The notes beneath the pieces were generated by a model. The model searched no databases. It had not been told where the DNA came from and saw only the letters and a program-made list of their open reading frames with translations. DNA of 64,000 nt from Nitratireductor arenosus. Its GTDB lineage: Bacteria > Pseudomonadota > Alphaproteobacteria > Rhizobiales > Rhizobiaceae. Positions 52,096 through 61,734 of the stretch are shown here, one piece after another; position 1 is the stretch's first letter; each line of letters opens with the position of its first letter. The position numbers were made by a program, and so were the translations under genes. The stretch is from contig NZ_WPHG01000001.1 in NCBI RefSeq assembly GCF_009742725.1, positions 372,001 to 436,000 on the forward strand. The letters are read 5' to 3'.

Positions 52096-53087
52096 CGGTT
52101 GCGCGCTTTCAGGACCGTCATGGAAATCAGCACCGCGCCGGCCAAAAGACCCTTCAGCAATTCGCGGGTGCCGGCATCTATGCCCACAAGCAGCATGATG
52201 TTGCCGAGCATGGTCAGCACGATCGCCCCGTAGCCGGCGCGCCATAGCTGCCCCTCGCCGCCCTGAATGGCGATGCCGCCGACCAGCACGGCCGCGACCA
52301 CGTCGATGGTCAGGCCGCGAAACATGTCGCTCTTTGCCTGCGAAACCTGACCGACAACCAAGATGCCGACGACGGCCGCGGCCAGCGCCGCCACGACGAA
52401 GGCGATCATGATGATCCGCCGCGTCGGTATGCCGATGATCTTGGCCGCCTCGGGATTGGCGCCGGTGAGCACCAACTGACGCCCGAATTTGGTGCGTGCG
52501 AGCAGGAACGACCCGGCCGCCAGCAGGATGACGAAGATGATCGCCTGGTTCGGCACGCCGAAAGTCGTGCCGCCGCCGAGTTCGGCGATCGGATTGGGGC
52601 TCAGCGTGATCGTGCGATTATCGGCCAGAAGCACGACCGTGCCGAACAGGACCGAGCCGAAGGCCAGCGTGGTGACGATCGGGTTCAGCCCGCGCGACAC
52701 CAGATAGCCCTGGACAAGGCCGAGCAGGGCGGCGACCAGGAACGCGGCGAGCACGGCCACCAGAACCGGCGCCCCGGCGGTGTAGAGGGCGGCGAACACA
52801 TAGGCCGAGGTCACGGCCTGCTGCTCGATGGAAAGGCTGACGAACTTGCCGGATATCGTGATCGCGGCCGTTCCGATCGCCGCGATGCCGGTGATCGCCG
52901 AGGCCTGGATGATCGCGATCAGGTTCGGCGTGGTGCCGAAGCCGTCGACCGTCAGGGCGGCGATGCCGCCGAGCGCGACGATCGGAACGAACGGTCCCAG
53001 ATCCTTCAGCCATTTGCGTTCCCGCGTCACGGCATTGGCCGGCGCGGGCTCGTATGCGGCGGGATCAGTCAATCTCCAGTCCCCCAT
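52092..53087 (-). CDS. ABC transporter permease, ribose type (first of pair)
   Basis: 331 aa, RbsC-like, with a polar 40-residue N-terminal lead and GIAAIGTAAITISGKFVSLS plus DMFRGLTIDVVAAVLVGG. Start overlaps the ATPase gene by 23 bases. It and the permease at 51091 differ enough that they are old paralogues. Confidence 0.92.
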   Translation of the reverse strand: MGDWRLTDPAAYEPAPANAVTRERKWLKDLGPFVPIVALGGIAALTVDGFGTTPNLIAIIQASAITGIAAIGTAAITISGKFVSLSIEQQAVTSAYVFAALYTAGAPVLVAVLAAFLVAALLGLVQGYLVSRGLNPIVTTLAFGSVLFGTVVLLADNRTITLSPNPIAELGGGTTFGVPNQAIIFVILLAAGSFLLARTKFGRQLVLTGANPEAAKIIGIPTRRIIMIAFVVAALAAAVVGILVVGQVSQAKSDMFRGLTIDVVAAVLVGGIAIQGGEGQLWRAGYGAIVLTMLGNIMLLVGIDAGTRELLKGLLAGAVLISMTVLKARNR

Positions 53088-54543
53088 GCGTAATCCACGT
53101 CGCGAGCGCGTCGCGGGAGAGGCCGTCCGTCGGCGCCTGGTGCACCATCCGGTTTGCGTGAAAGATCGCGACCCGCTCGCCGAAGCCGAGCACCTCATCG
53201 AGATCCGAACTGGCGAACAGCACCGCCATGCCCTCGTCGGCGAGTTTGCGCAAAAAAGCGTAGATTTCGGCGCGCGCACCGACGTCGACGCCGCGCGTTG
53301 GCTCCTCCAGCAGCAGGATCCGCGGGTTGTTCGACAGCCATTTGCCGATCGATACCTTTTGCGCGTTGCCTCCCGACAGCGCGCTGACCTGTCGCTCGCG
53401 ATAGGCCGGCAGGATCGTCATGCGCTCGGCGATACGGTCGACCGATCGGCGCAGACGCATCGGGCTCGCAAAACCCCACAGGCCCGATGCGGCGAGCGCC
53501 GGCGCGCTCAGGCTTTCCCACACCGCCCGATTGTTGAAGAACCCGTCATGCTGGCGATCTTCCGAGCAATAGGCGATGCGCGCGCCCTCCGATGCCGTTC
53601 CGCTCCCGGCCGCGCCGAAGCGGATCGTGCCCTGCCGGGCCGCGACGATCCCGGATATGGCGCGCAGCGGCTCGACGAGGCCGCTTCCCAACTGCCCGCA
53701 GGTCGCCACGATCTCGCCGGGCCGCAAGGCCATGCTGAACGGTTCGGCGAGGTCGTCGGTGGTCACCTTGTCCAGTTCCACGACAGATGCCGCGGCCATC
53801 CCGCCGGCTTCCGGGCGCGGCGGGTAGAGCTCTTCCAGTTCGCGGCCGATCATTGCCTGAACGACCCGGTTGATGCTTGCGTGGCGGGTTTCGAACCGGT
53901 CGGCCAGTCGGCCGTTCCGCAGCACCACGACATCGTCGCAGATCTCGTTCAGCTCGTTCAGGCGATGGGTGATGTAGAGAATGACCTTGTTCTCCGACGC
54001 CAGCCGGCGCACTGCCTCGTGCACGAGGTCGATATCGTGATCGGCCAGCGCCGCCGTCGGCTCGTCCAGCACCAGCACGTTGGCGTCCTGGGCGAGCATC
54101 CGGGCGATTTCCACGAGTTGGCGCTCGCCGATTGTCAGTTCGGCGACCGGAGCGTCGGCCGGGACATGACCGAGCCCCAGCCTGTCCAGATACGGCCTGC
54201 ACCGCGCCCCGGCCTGGCGCCGGCGCAACACGCCGGACGGGCTGGCGAGCATGAAGTTCTCGGCGACGGTAAGATTGGAAAGAACGCTGATTTCCTGCTG
54301 GACGACGGCCAGGCCCGATCGCGCCGCCTTTTCCGGGCTCGACAGATCGACCGGCCGGCCATCCAGAAGAACCGCGCCGGACGAGGGCGCGATCAGACCG
54401 GAAAGCGCCTTGACCAGCGTCGACTTGCCGGCCCCGTTTTCGCCGAGCAGCGCCGTGACCTTGCCGCGCCGCGCCGTAAAGCTCACATCGCTTAGCGCGT
54501 TCACCGGACCGTAGGATTTCGATAGGTTGTTGATTTCCAGCAT
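53065..54543 (-). CDS. ABC transporter ATP-binding protein, RbsA type
   Basis: 492 aa with two ATPase domains. First: Walker A GENGAGKST and LDEPTAALAD. Second: signature LSGGNAQK but Walker B LLLEEPTRGVD (Asp to Glu) and a degenerate Walker A, so the second site is probably weak. ATG 54543 chosen; the frame can be read to 54816 but without protein-like content. It follows the receptor by 115 bases. Confidence 0.93.
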   Translation of the reverse strand: MLEINNLSKSYGPVNALSDVSFTARRGKVTALLGENGAGKSTLVKALSGLIAPSSGAVLLDGRPVDLSSPEKAARSGLAVVQQEISVLSNLTVAENFMLASPSGVLRRRQAGARCRPYLDRLGLGHVPADAPVAELTIGERQLVEIARMLAQDANVLVLDEPTAALADHDIDLVHEAVRRLASENKVILYITHRLNELNEICDDVVVLRNGRLADRFETRHASINRVVQAMIGRELEELYPPRPEAGGMAAASVVELDKVTTDDLAEPFSMALRPGEIVATCGQLGSGLVEPLRAISGIVAARQGTIRFGAAGSGTASEGARIAYCSEDRQHDGFFNNRAVWESLSAPALAASGLWGFASPMRLRRSVDRIAERMTILPAYRERQVSALSGGNAQKVSIGKWLSNNPRILLLEEPTRGVDVGARAEIYAFLRKLADEGMAVLFASSDLDEVLGFGERVAIFHANRMVHQAPTDGLSRDALATWITHGGLEID

Positions 54544-54658
54544 TGTCGCTTTGCCAGCCACGAGATGGGATGGGCCGCGCACGGCCCGATAAGCCGCCGC
54601 CGGCCGGACCCGGCCGAGACGGGCGGAGCGTCGCCGCCCGCCCTGCCCCGTTACCGCA

Positions 54659-55777
54659 TCAATAGACGCAATGGTCGGCGAAGGTTTCACCCCACAATTT
54701 GAACGTGCCGAGCGCCTCCTTGGCACCGGTCGGATCGGTACCGACGACCACCTGCGGATTGGGGATGACGTTGTATTTGCTCGGCGCGAAATTGAAGTCC
54801 GGCCGCGCCTCGGCATCGTCGGGCGCGATGTAAGTGCCGTCCGTTACGGTCTCGCCATATTCGAAATAGCGGGCGACGACATTGATGGAAAACCAGCCCT
54901 CGAGCCCGGCCGACTGGACACCGGTGGCGAATTCCTTGGCCGTCTCGGCCGCTGAAATATCGGCGATGCAGGTCGCGCTGACCAAAAATACGTCCTTGCC
55001 CGGCTTCAGGCCGACTTCCTCCAGCGCCTGGATCGCGCCGGTCACCGGCCCGTCCGAACCACCATAGACGAAATCGATGCCCTTGCCGCGGATGCTCGGA
55101 ATGAGCTGGCTCATCGCCTTGTAGCCGCTGGCATTGTCGAAGCCGGCATATTCCGACGCGATCACGTTGAACGGAGCGTCCTTGGTTGCGTCCAGAAAAC
55201 CCCTTTCGCGATCGTCGCCGGCCGAATAGCCGGGAATGAACTTCAGGATGACGAGATTGCCGCCTTCGCTCGACAGCGTGTTGCCCGCCGCGACGAACGC
55301 CTCGCGCGCGGCCAGCGCGTTCTTGCCGCCGACCTGGCCATTGAAGAAATCATCCACGCCCGCATAGGCCACGACCATATCCTTGGCCTCGGGGCGCAGG
55401 GCCTGGTTGACCTGGAAAACCGGCACGCCGGTGCGGCTCAGCCTGCGCAGCGTGGCCAGGCCGGCCTGGTTGTCGGCCGGCCACCACACATAGGCCGCCG
55501 GCTGGTTCGCCGCGCTGATGCGCTGCTGGGTCTGCGCGTCCTGCTCGGTCTGATCGAAATTGTTTTCGATGACGGTCAGCTTGTAGTTGGCTTCGGTGGC
55601 GCTCTTTTCAGCCCCGCGTATCCATTGCGCCAGATAGGCATTGCTGCGGCTGGGCATCAAAACGACGATTTCCTTGCCCCCGCCATCGAGCTTGCCATCG
55701 GGCTCCTGCGCGACGGCGGCAACCGGCAGCACCGCCGCCAGCGACATCGCCAACGCTAAAAAACGTCTCTTGTTCAT
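54659..55777 (-). CDS. ABC transporter substrate-binding protein, sugar type
   Basis: 372 aa. Signal peptide MNKRRFLALAMSLAAVLPVA with cleavage near AVAQE; Peripla_BP_4-like mature domain (IVVLMPSRSNAYLAQWIRGAE). GGGAGGAAA precedes the ATG. First gene of the operon running to 44429 and placed opposite a LacI-type regulator, with two operator-like repeats in between. Confidence 0.92.
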   Translation of the reverse strand: MNKRRFLALAMSLAAVLPVAAVAQEPDGKLDGGGKEIVVLMPSRSNAYLAQWIRGAEKSATEANYKLTVIENNFDQTEQDAQTQQRISAANQPAAYVWWPADNQAGLATLRRLSRTGVPVFQVNQALRPEAKDMVVAYAGVDDFFNGQVGGKNALAAREAFVAAGNTLSSEGGNLVILKFIPGYSAGDDRERGFLDATKDAPFNVIASEYAGFDNASGYKAMSQLIPSIRGKGIDFVYGGSDGPVTGAIQALEEVGLKPGKDVFLVSATCIADISAAETAKEFATGVQSAGLEGWFSINVVARYFEYGETVTDGTYIAPDDAEARPDFNFAPSKYNVIPNPQVVVGTDPTGAKEALGTFKLWGETFADHCVY

Positions 55778-55827
55778 GATTTCCTCCCTGTTTCTGATCG
55801 AGCCATAATCTCTTGAAATTTTCATGT

Positions 55828-55844
55828 CAATCGATTGCAATCAC
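55828..55844. promoter_or_regulatory. LacI-type operator, copy 1
   Basis: CAATCGATTGCAATCAC. Contains CAATCGATTG and GATTGCAATC, overlapping palindromes of the kind bound by LacI/GalR-family proteins. Identical to copy 2, 22 bases (about two helical turns) away. Confidence 0.75.
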
Positions 55845-55849
55845 AAAAA

Positions 55850-55866
55850 CAATCGATTGCAATCAC
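55850..55866. promoter_or_regulatory. LacI-type operator, copy 2
   Basis: Same 17 bases as copy 1. Both lie 50-90 bases upstream of the ABC receptor ATG and about 200 bases upstream of the LacI-type regulator ATG. Confidence 0.75.
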
Positions 55867-56069
55867 GTTTTAGCTGTTTCTATGATGATATTGGCCTGTT
55901 TGGCGTCCAGCAGCACGCTCTAACGGGCAAGGTCGGCACCGGGAGCAGAACCGTCATTAACTTTCCCGGCAAAGAGAACTAAAAACACACCAATGCGAGC
56001 AAACGAACACCGGACGGGACCGATCGAAAACCCGCAACGGCGCGTGAAAAGAGGAAGGACGACGCACCG

Positions 56070-57077
56070 ATGAGACGGCCCAGCATGAAGGAACTCGCGC
56101 TTCGGCTCGGAGTGGACCGGTCCACGATCTCGCGCGCGCTGAGCGAGGACAAGGGCCATCTCGTCGCGCCCGAAACACGCGACCGCATCCGCGAGATCGC
56201 GATGAGCGAAGGGTATCGTCCCGACCTCACGGCCGCTGCGTTGCGGCGCGGCCGCTCGCAGACCGTCGGCGTGCTTGTGCCCGATCTTGAAAACGAGACC
56301 TTCATCAATGTGATCCGGGCCTTCATGGCTTCGCTCAACGCGGGCCAGAGCAAGCCAGCGACACCGCTGATTGCCGAAACGCTGGACCAGCCGGGTGCCG
56401 CCGGCCAGTTGATCGAGACGTTTCTTTCGCACCGGGTCGACGCAATCATCTCGCTCGCCTCCACCGAGGCGGATAAGTCCATCCTGGAAGACGCAGCCCG
56501 CGACGTTCCCGTCGTTTTGGCCATCAGAAGCCTCGCCGCCCTGTCGCTGCCGTCCGCGCTTTGCGACGATCATATCGGCGGGGCGATCGTCGCCGGTCAT
56601 TTCGCCGAACGAGGCCACAAGGTGGTCTGCCAGGTTCAGGGCCCGGCCCTGGCGACGACGTTCAACAATCGCGCAACCGGGTTCACGCGCGTCTGCGCCG
56701 AAAAGGGCATGCACGAGATTTCGCAGGCCATCTATACCGGGCAGGCGACGTCTTCGGCCGGCAGAAAGGCGTTCGACGCCGTGCTTGCCGCGTCGCCGCG
56801 CCCGACCGCCATTTTCGCGCATAACGACGCCATCGCTCTCGGCCTGATCGAGGCGATACGGTTGCATGGCCTGCGCATCCCCGAGGACATGGCGCTGGTT
56901 GGGTTCAACGACATACGGATCGCACAGGTCCTCGCCACCCCGCTGACCACCGTCGCTTATCCTGTCGCAGCCGTAGGCGATTACGCCGGCGTACTGGTGA
57001 AAAGGCTGATCGCGGGCGATAGCCACGCCGAAAGCCGGTCCTTCGCGCCGGAACTGGTGATCCGCCGCACGACATGA
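56070..57077 (+). CDS. LacI-family transcriptional regulator
   Basis: 335 aa. N-terminal helix-turn-helix SMKELALRLGVDRSTISRAL and hinge LTAAALRRGRSQTVGVLVPD, then a periplasmic-binding-protein-like effector domain (AIFAHNDAIALGLIEAIRLHG, VGFNDIRIAQVLATPLTTV). It should repress the divergent ten-gene operon until a sugar-like or cyclic effector binds. GAAGGACGACG precedes the ATG. Confidence 0.94.
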   Translation: MRRPSMKELALRLGVDRSTISRALSEDKGHLVAPETRDRIREIAMSEGYRPDLTAAALRRGRSQTVGVLVPDLENETFINVIRAFMASLNAGQSKPATPLIAETLDQPGAAGQLIETFLSHRVDAIISLASTEADKSILEDAARDVPVVLAIRSLAALSLPSALCDDHIGGAIVAGHFAERGHKVVCQVQGPALATTFNNRATGFTRVCAEKGMHEISQAIYTGQATSSAGRKAFDAVLAASPRPTAIFAHNDAIALGLIEAIRLHGLRIPEDMALVGFNDIRIAQVLATPLTTVAYPVAAVGDYAGVLVKRLIAGDSHAESRSFAPELVIRRTT

Positions 57078-57396
57078 CCTGTCGCGCCCAAGGGCCGAAC
57101 CGGCAACCGCCGGCAGGAACCGTTCTATCTCCAACGCGATCCGGCGATTTCCCGTTGCAGGCCCGTCCGGCAACCGCGTGCGCGAGGCGCGAGGCGCGAG
57201 GCGCGAGCAGGACATCGAAAGGGTCGCCGATGACTGTCAAGGACCTTCGCCTGCGAGCGAAGCAGCAGGATCGACGGCAGCGTATAGGCCCATTTGGGGC
57301 GTGTCGTGATCATGACGAAGCAACCGCTCGAAAGGAAAACGAACGGCGTCCACGCGTCAGGGACCGGCTGGAACGAAACGGCGCCGGCTTTACGCC
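57078..57396. other. 319-base gap between convergent LacI and nucleoside hydrolase genes
   Basis: Holds a tandem 7-base repeat at 57181-57208 and a small stem CTTCGC/GCGAAG at 57245-57262. No convincing terminator for either gene. On the - strand at about 57240-57340 an open frame reads MITTRPKWAYTLPSILLLRS, which is peptide-like but has no start signal; it could be a relic of a small intergenic repeat. Confidence 0.5.
57181..57208. repeat. tandem heptamer CGCGAGG, four copies
   Basis: Three exact CGCGAGG copies and a fourth with one change (CGCGAGC). It is in non-coding DNA and probably arose by slippage. Confidence 0.85.
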
Positions 57397-58512
57397 TCAG
57401 CGCGGCGGCTGGCGTTCGAGCACGGCGTAGAAATCCTCGAAGATCGCGTCCCGGTTGATGTCGAAGGCTTCCAGCATCGCATGCCGCCCGCCGGGGTGGC
57501 GCCAGTAGAGTTCTTCGTCGAGGACGGGGGAGGTCGTCAGCGTGGTGGCGACGTAACGCGGATCGAACAGCCAGGCGATGTTGATCACGTCCCAGATCAC
57601 CCAGGTCTTGGTCTGCGTGCCGGTGATCGCGAACATCTCGTGCAGCGGATTGTGCGTGTAGAGGTAAAACAGATAGTCGCCGATGGCGCCGCGGCCTTTG
57701 ACGAAGCGCTCCATCTCCGGCAGCGATATCTTGAGCTGCGCGCCGACATGGTAGCCCGGCAGGTAGACATGCGGCACGCCGCAATCGAACAACAGCCGCG
57801 AAGCCAGCCGGTCCTGGACCAGATTGAGCGACGGTTTGTTGGAAAACGGCGCGTGGGAGGGAAAGCCCGAGGTCCACACCACGACGACGTTTTCGATGAT
57901 GTCGGGCGCCATCAGCAGCGCCGAGGCGACATTGGTCAACGCCCCCATCGCGGCGACATAGAGCGGCCCGTCGCCCTTGGCGCGCGCGCGCTCGATGATG
58001 AACCGCGCCGCCGGCGTGTCGAGCGGTTCCTCCAGGCTGGTCAGATAGCCGGGCGAGCCGCGAAACGCCTTGCCGGCGGCCGGCAAATGGCATTTGTCGA
58101 ACACGCGCAAAATTTCCTGATAGGAGAGCTCCGCGCCCTCCTCCGGCCCGACGAAGCGGATGTCCTCGGCCCGCCGCCCGGCCGCCACCACCCGTTCGGC
58201 CCAGCCGCCGAGCCCGCCCATGAAGCGTTCTTCCTCGGCGTCCTTGGGCCCGCCGGCGCGCACGATTTCGGCGCTGCGGATCAGCCCGTCGCGATGATGC
58301 GCAAAGGAAAACGGCACCGCGGTCACACCTTCCAGATCGAGCCGCTCGGGGCAAAGCAGCGCCCAGGCGAGCGCATATTGGTCGTCGATCTCGTTGGCCG
58401 CGTCGGTGTCGATGATCACCCGCGGCAGGACAGCGGGCCGTCCCAGACGTTCACTCACCAACTCGGCAGGCAGGATGGGGAAGCGCTCCAGGATCGAAGC
58501 CGGTGTCGTCAT
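57397..58512 (-). CDS. nucleoside hydrolase-fold protein (IUNH superfamily)
   Basis: 371 aa. Calcium-site motif near the N-terminus reads IIDTDAANEIDDQYALAWAL; compared with the classical DxDPGxDD it has two extra residues between the Asp pairs, a variant seen in a subgroup of bacterial proteins. These enzymes hydrolyse N-ribosides or related glycosides. It is the last gene of the ABC operon, 13 bases after a permease, so the imported compound may be a nucleoside or nucleoside-like glycoside. Confidence 0.85.
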   Translation of the reverse strand: MTTPASILERFPILPAELVSERLGRPAVLPRVIIDTDAANEIDDQYALAWALLCPERLDLEGVTAVPFSFAHHRDGLIRSAEIVRAGGPKDAEEERFMGGLGGWAERVVAAGRRAEDIRFVGPEEGAELSYQEILRVFDKCHLPAAGKAFRGSPGYLTSLEEPLDTPAARFIIERARAKGDGPLYVAAMGALTNVASALLMAPDIIENVVVVWTSGFPSHAPFSNKPSLNLVQDRLASRLLFDCGVPHVYLPGYHVGAQLKISLPEMERFVKGRGAIGDYLFYLYTHNPLHEMFAITGTQTKTWVIWDVINIAWLFDPRYVATTLTTSPVLDEELYWRHPGGRHAMLEAFDINRDAIFEDFYAVLERQPPR

Positions 58513-58525
58513 GATGGTCGTGTCC

Positions 58526-59386
58526 TCAATTTCCGAAACCCTTGCCGAACGCCTCTTCCTTGATGAAGCGTTCCGACAGGATGAGCAGGATGATCCCCGG
58601 CAGGGTGACGATCAGCGTGATGCCGGCGGCCGAGGCATCGAGCGTGCCGCCGGAGATCTTGGAAAACAGCAGCGTCGGCAGCGTGACGATCTGGCCCTGG
58701 CCGAGGAAGAAGGTCAGAAGGAAGATGTTGGTCGACACCAGGAAGGTGAACAACGCGCCGGCCACCACGCCCGGCAGCAGCATCGGCAGCGTCACGCGCC
58801 ACAGGATCTGCCGGCGGTTGGCGCCCAGGATCATCGCCTGTTCCTCGAAATCCCGGCCCAGGCCCTGATAGACCGCCGTCAGCATGCGCACCATGTAGGG
58901 AATGGTTGGGATCAGATGGGCGATGATGATGCCGACATAGCTGCCGGCCAGGCCGAGCCGGATGAAGATCATCAACAGCGCGATGCCGATGGCGGCCTCC
59001 GGCACGATCAGCGGCAAAGACAGGAAGAACTCGAACGCGCTCTTGCCGCGAAAGCGCTCCCGCGCCAGAACCCTGGCCGCGGGCAGGCAGATCGCCAGGC
59101 AGATCACCGTGACGACGCTGCCGATGAAAACGGTATTGACCGTCGCCTCCCAGACCCGCGAATAGGGCGAGAACACATAGTCCCAGGCGAGCGGCAGCAT
59201 CGACTTGTCGCGCTGCTCCAGCCACCAGGTCGACGGCAGCAGGTCCGGCCAGGCCCAGCGGAACGCGAAACTCTGGATCAGCAGCGGAATGAACGGTCCC
59301 AGAATGAAGCCGGCGATCACGATCAGATAGAATTTCTGAAACGGCGACAGGCGCTCCGACAGGCTCTGCACGTTTTTGAAGGCCAT
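58526..59386 (-). CDS. ABC transporter permease, PotC type
   Basis: 286 aa, six helices, with the EAA-like cytoplasmic loop YQGLGRDFEEQAMILGANRRQILWRVTLPML. Family MalG/PotC. It starts one base after the other permease stops. Forms the channel with the PotB-type subunit. Confidence 0.92.
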   Translation of the reverse strand: MAFKNVQSLSERLSPFQKFYLIVIAGFILGPFIPLLIQSFAFRWAWPDLLPSTWWLEQRDKSMLPLAWDYVFSPYSRVWEATVNTVFIGSVVTVICLAICLPAARVLARERFRGKSAFEFFLSLPLIVPEAAIGIALLMIFIRLGLAGSYVGIIIAHLIPTIPYMVRMLTAVYQGLGRDFEEQAMILGANRRQILWRVTLPMLLPGVVAGALFTFLVSTNIFLLTFFLGQGQIVTLPTLLFSKISGGTLDASAAGITLIVTLPGIILLILSERFIKEEAFGKGFGN

Positions 59387-59387
59387 C

Positions 59388-60290
59388 TCAGTTCCGCCCC
59401 ATATTCATCTCGTAGCGCCGATAGGCGGCCAGATAGGCGAAAAGGATGACCCCGGAGACGAGGCCGATCGACACCACCGTCGCCATGCCCTGCAGCTGCA
59501 GCGTGTAGTCGGCATCGTTGAAATAGCGCCACGCGACCACCGGCAGTGTGTCGGGAAAGCCGCCGCCGAGGATGAACGGCGCTTCGAAGGCGCCGACATT
59601 GAAGGCGAAGCAGATCAGCGTCGAGGACACGATGCCGGGCAGGATCTGCGGCAGGGTCACGCGGAAGAAGATCGTCTTGCGGTCGGCCCCCAGGATCGCG
59701 GCCGCTTCCTCCGTCTCGCGCCCGATCCCCAACAGCACCGCATAAACGGCGAGCGTGATGAAGGGCACCTGCTTCCATACGTAGACGGCGATGATACCCC
59801 AGCCATAATGGGTCTTCAGGATTTGCGGAAACTGCCCCGGATCGTCGATCAGCCCGGCAAAGGCGGCGAGCCTCGACAACATGCCGCCATTGCTGAGCAT
59901 CAAAACGGCAAGCGCGATGCCGACCGTGTAGGGAATCATCAGCGGCAGCTTGTAGAGATATTTGTAAAAGGTCTTGCCGGGAAACGCCTTGATCAGCGCC
60001 AGCGCCAGAAGCACCGCCAGCACCAGCGCGATCACCGTCGACACGGTGGCGTAGTAGAGCGTCAGCCCCAGCGACCACCAGAACGAGGCCGACGACCACA
60101 GCGCGCCGAAATAGGAAAAATCGGGAAAAGTATTGACGCCGAACCATGGCGCGAAACCGAGCGACTGCAAAACCGCCAGCACCAGCGCCCCGCCGAACAG
60201 CACGAACAACACCGCCAGGATCGGCGTCAGTTGCAGGATGACGCGCAGCCGCTCCCGCCTGCGGTTCATGTCGTGGCGTGCCTGTGTCAC
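59388..60290 (-). CDS. ABC transporter permease, PotB type
   Basis: 300 aa, six helices, loop EEAAAILGADRKTIFFRVTLPQILPGI. A GTG at 60290 is chosen because GGAGG lies upstream at good spacing; the ATG 21 bases later lacks one. It lies between the receptor gene and the PotC-type permease. Confidence 0.9.
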   Translation of the reverse strand: MTQARHDMNRRRERLRVILQLTPILAVLFVLFGGALVLAVLQSLGFAPWFGVNTFPDFSYFGALWSSASFWWSLGLTLYYATVSTVIALVLAVLLALALIKAFPGKTFYKYLYKLPLMIPYTVGIALAVLMLSNGGMLSRLAAFAGLIDDPGQFPQILKTHYGWGIIAVYVWKQVPFITLAVYAVLLGIGRETEEAAAILGADRKTIFFRVTLPQILPGIVSSTLICFAFNVGAFEAPFILGGGFPDTLPVVAWRYFNDADYTLQLQGMATVVSIGLVSGVILFAYLAAYRRYEMNMGRN

Positions 60291-60345
60291 CGTGACCTCC
60301 GGGCGCGGACAGCCGCCGCCGCGCGATGCGGCGGCGGCGACGTTG

Positions 60346-61692
60346 CTACTTGTTCAGGTTTTCCGCCGCGCGCGCGACGATATCGGCGATCGGCGCGTCG
60401 CTGCCGCGCTCGATATAGTCCAGCCAGGTCGCCTCGATCACATCGACCAGCGTGGCGTTGGTGTCGGGGGCGGTGTTGGCGTCGAGTTCGGCCTGGTTGA
60501 CGCCGGTATGGCCGGGTGAGGCCTCGGCGAGCGCGGCGGCATCTTCATCCGACAATTTCCAGGGATCGATGCCGGCCGGCATGCCGACATTCTTCAGCTT
60601 GGACACCTGCGCGTCGACCGACGTCATATAGTCGACGAGCACGAGCGCGGCGGCCGGGTTCGGCGCGTTCGCCGGAATCGCCAGATAGTTCTTGTTCTTG
60701 ATCATGTTGCCCTTGGGAAAGATGAATTCCTGGGCTTTTTCCGGATAGGTGCCGGTCGCAAGGCCGGTCGCCACGGCGTAGAGGCCGAACTTGCAGTTGA
60801 AATTCACCTCGCCGTTTAGGAACAGCCCGTCCAGCGCCGCATTGTCTTCCGGATAGCGCGGCTTGCCGCCATTGGCGTCCAGAAGCAGCGGCTCCAGCCC
60901 CTTGAGGTATTCCAGTCCCGGCGTGATCAGGCGCGCGAGTTCCGCCGCTCCGATCTCGTCGAGCGAGGACTGGAAGGCTTCCGCGCCGTTGCCGTCCGGA
61001 TTATGCGCGTAGATCGCGGCCTGGACGAACGTGTTGCCGAGATAATGCGGCGGCTTGATATAGGTGAACTTGCCCGGATTCTTCTCCAGATAGGCGCGCA
61101 GTTCCTCGAAGGTCGACGGCACGTCACCGGCCTCGACCCGGGCGGCGTTGACCGCGCAGACATATTGCTCGCCCGACCAGGGCATTTCCTTGCCCTCGGT
61201 CTCGACGCCGAAATCCCGGAAATTGAGCAGGGAGCGGCTGTCGGACTGATCCCATTCGATGTTTGCTGCATTCGGCAGCAACTGCGCGAAGCTGCCGAAC
61301 AGCGCGTCCTGGCGTTTCAGGGTGGCGAAATTCTCGCCGTTCAGCCAGATCGCATCGACGCTGCCGTCGCCGACGCCTTTGCCGGAGTTCTTCTCCGCCA
61401 GAACAAGGTCGATGGCGTCCTTGGTGCCGGTGATGCGCACCGGATTGAGCTTGACGCCTTCCGCCTCCATCGCCGGCGCGACCACGCGGTCCATCCACAC
61501 ATTGAGGACATCGTTGCCGCCCCAATAATAGAGATTGACGGTTCCTTCGTCCTTGGCCCGCGCCCGAACGTCCTCCCAGCCGGCCGATCCGTCCAGGAAC
61601 GCGTCGCGGAACTGCTCGGCCTGTTCATCGGCGAAGGCCGCGGTGCCGTACATCACGAGCGCGGCGGCGAGATATTTTGAGGTCGATCGCAT
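60346..61692 (-). CDS. ABC transporter substrate-binding protein (YnjB/PotD-like)
   Basis: 448 aa, signal peptide ending TAAFADE; Family-1 solute-binding fold with LYYWGGNDVLNVWMDR and WSGEQYVCAVNA. The length and opening resemble YnjB-type receptors more than classical PotD. A lone Cys pair (VCAVN, FNCKFG) could form a disulfide. Follows the ATPase gene by 42 bases. Confidence 0.9.
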   Translation of the reverse strand: MRSTSKYLAAALVMYGTAAFADEQAEQFRDAFLDGSAGWEDVRARAKDEGTVNLYYWGGNDVLNVWMDRVVAPAMEAEGVKLNPVRITGTKDAIDLVLAEKNSGKGVGDGSVDAIWLNGENFATLKRQDALFGSFAQLLPNAANIEWDQSDSRSLLNFRDFGVETEGKEMPWSGEQYVCAVNAARVEAGDVPSTFEELRAYLEKNPGKFTYIKPPHYLGNTFVQAAIYAHNPDGNGAEAFQSSLDEIGAAELARLITPGLEYLKGLEPLLLDANGGKPRYPEDNAALDGLFLNGEVNFNCKFGLYAVATGLATGTYPEKAQEFIFPKGNMIKNKNYLAIPANAPNPAAALVLVDYMTSVDAQVSKLKNVGMPAGIDPWKLSDEDAAALAEASPGHTGVNQAELDANTAPDTNATLVDVIEATWLDYIERGSDAPIADIVARAAENLNK

Positions 61693-61734
61693 TGTTTCCT
61701 CCCGTTGGTGCAGTCAAATCGCGGTTTGGATCGT

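Noticed and set aside
57125-58354. 409-codon frame antiparallel in phase to the nucleoside hydrolase
   Set aside because: Same strand, different frame, biased Arg/Ala composition; the nucleoside hydrolase frame has real motifs.
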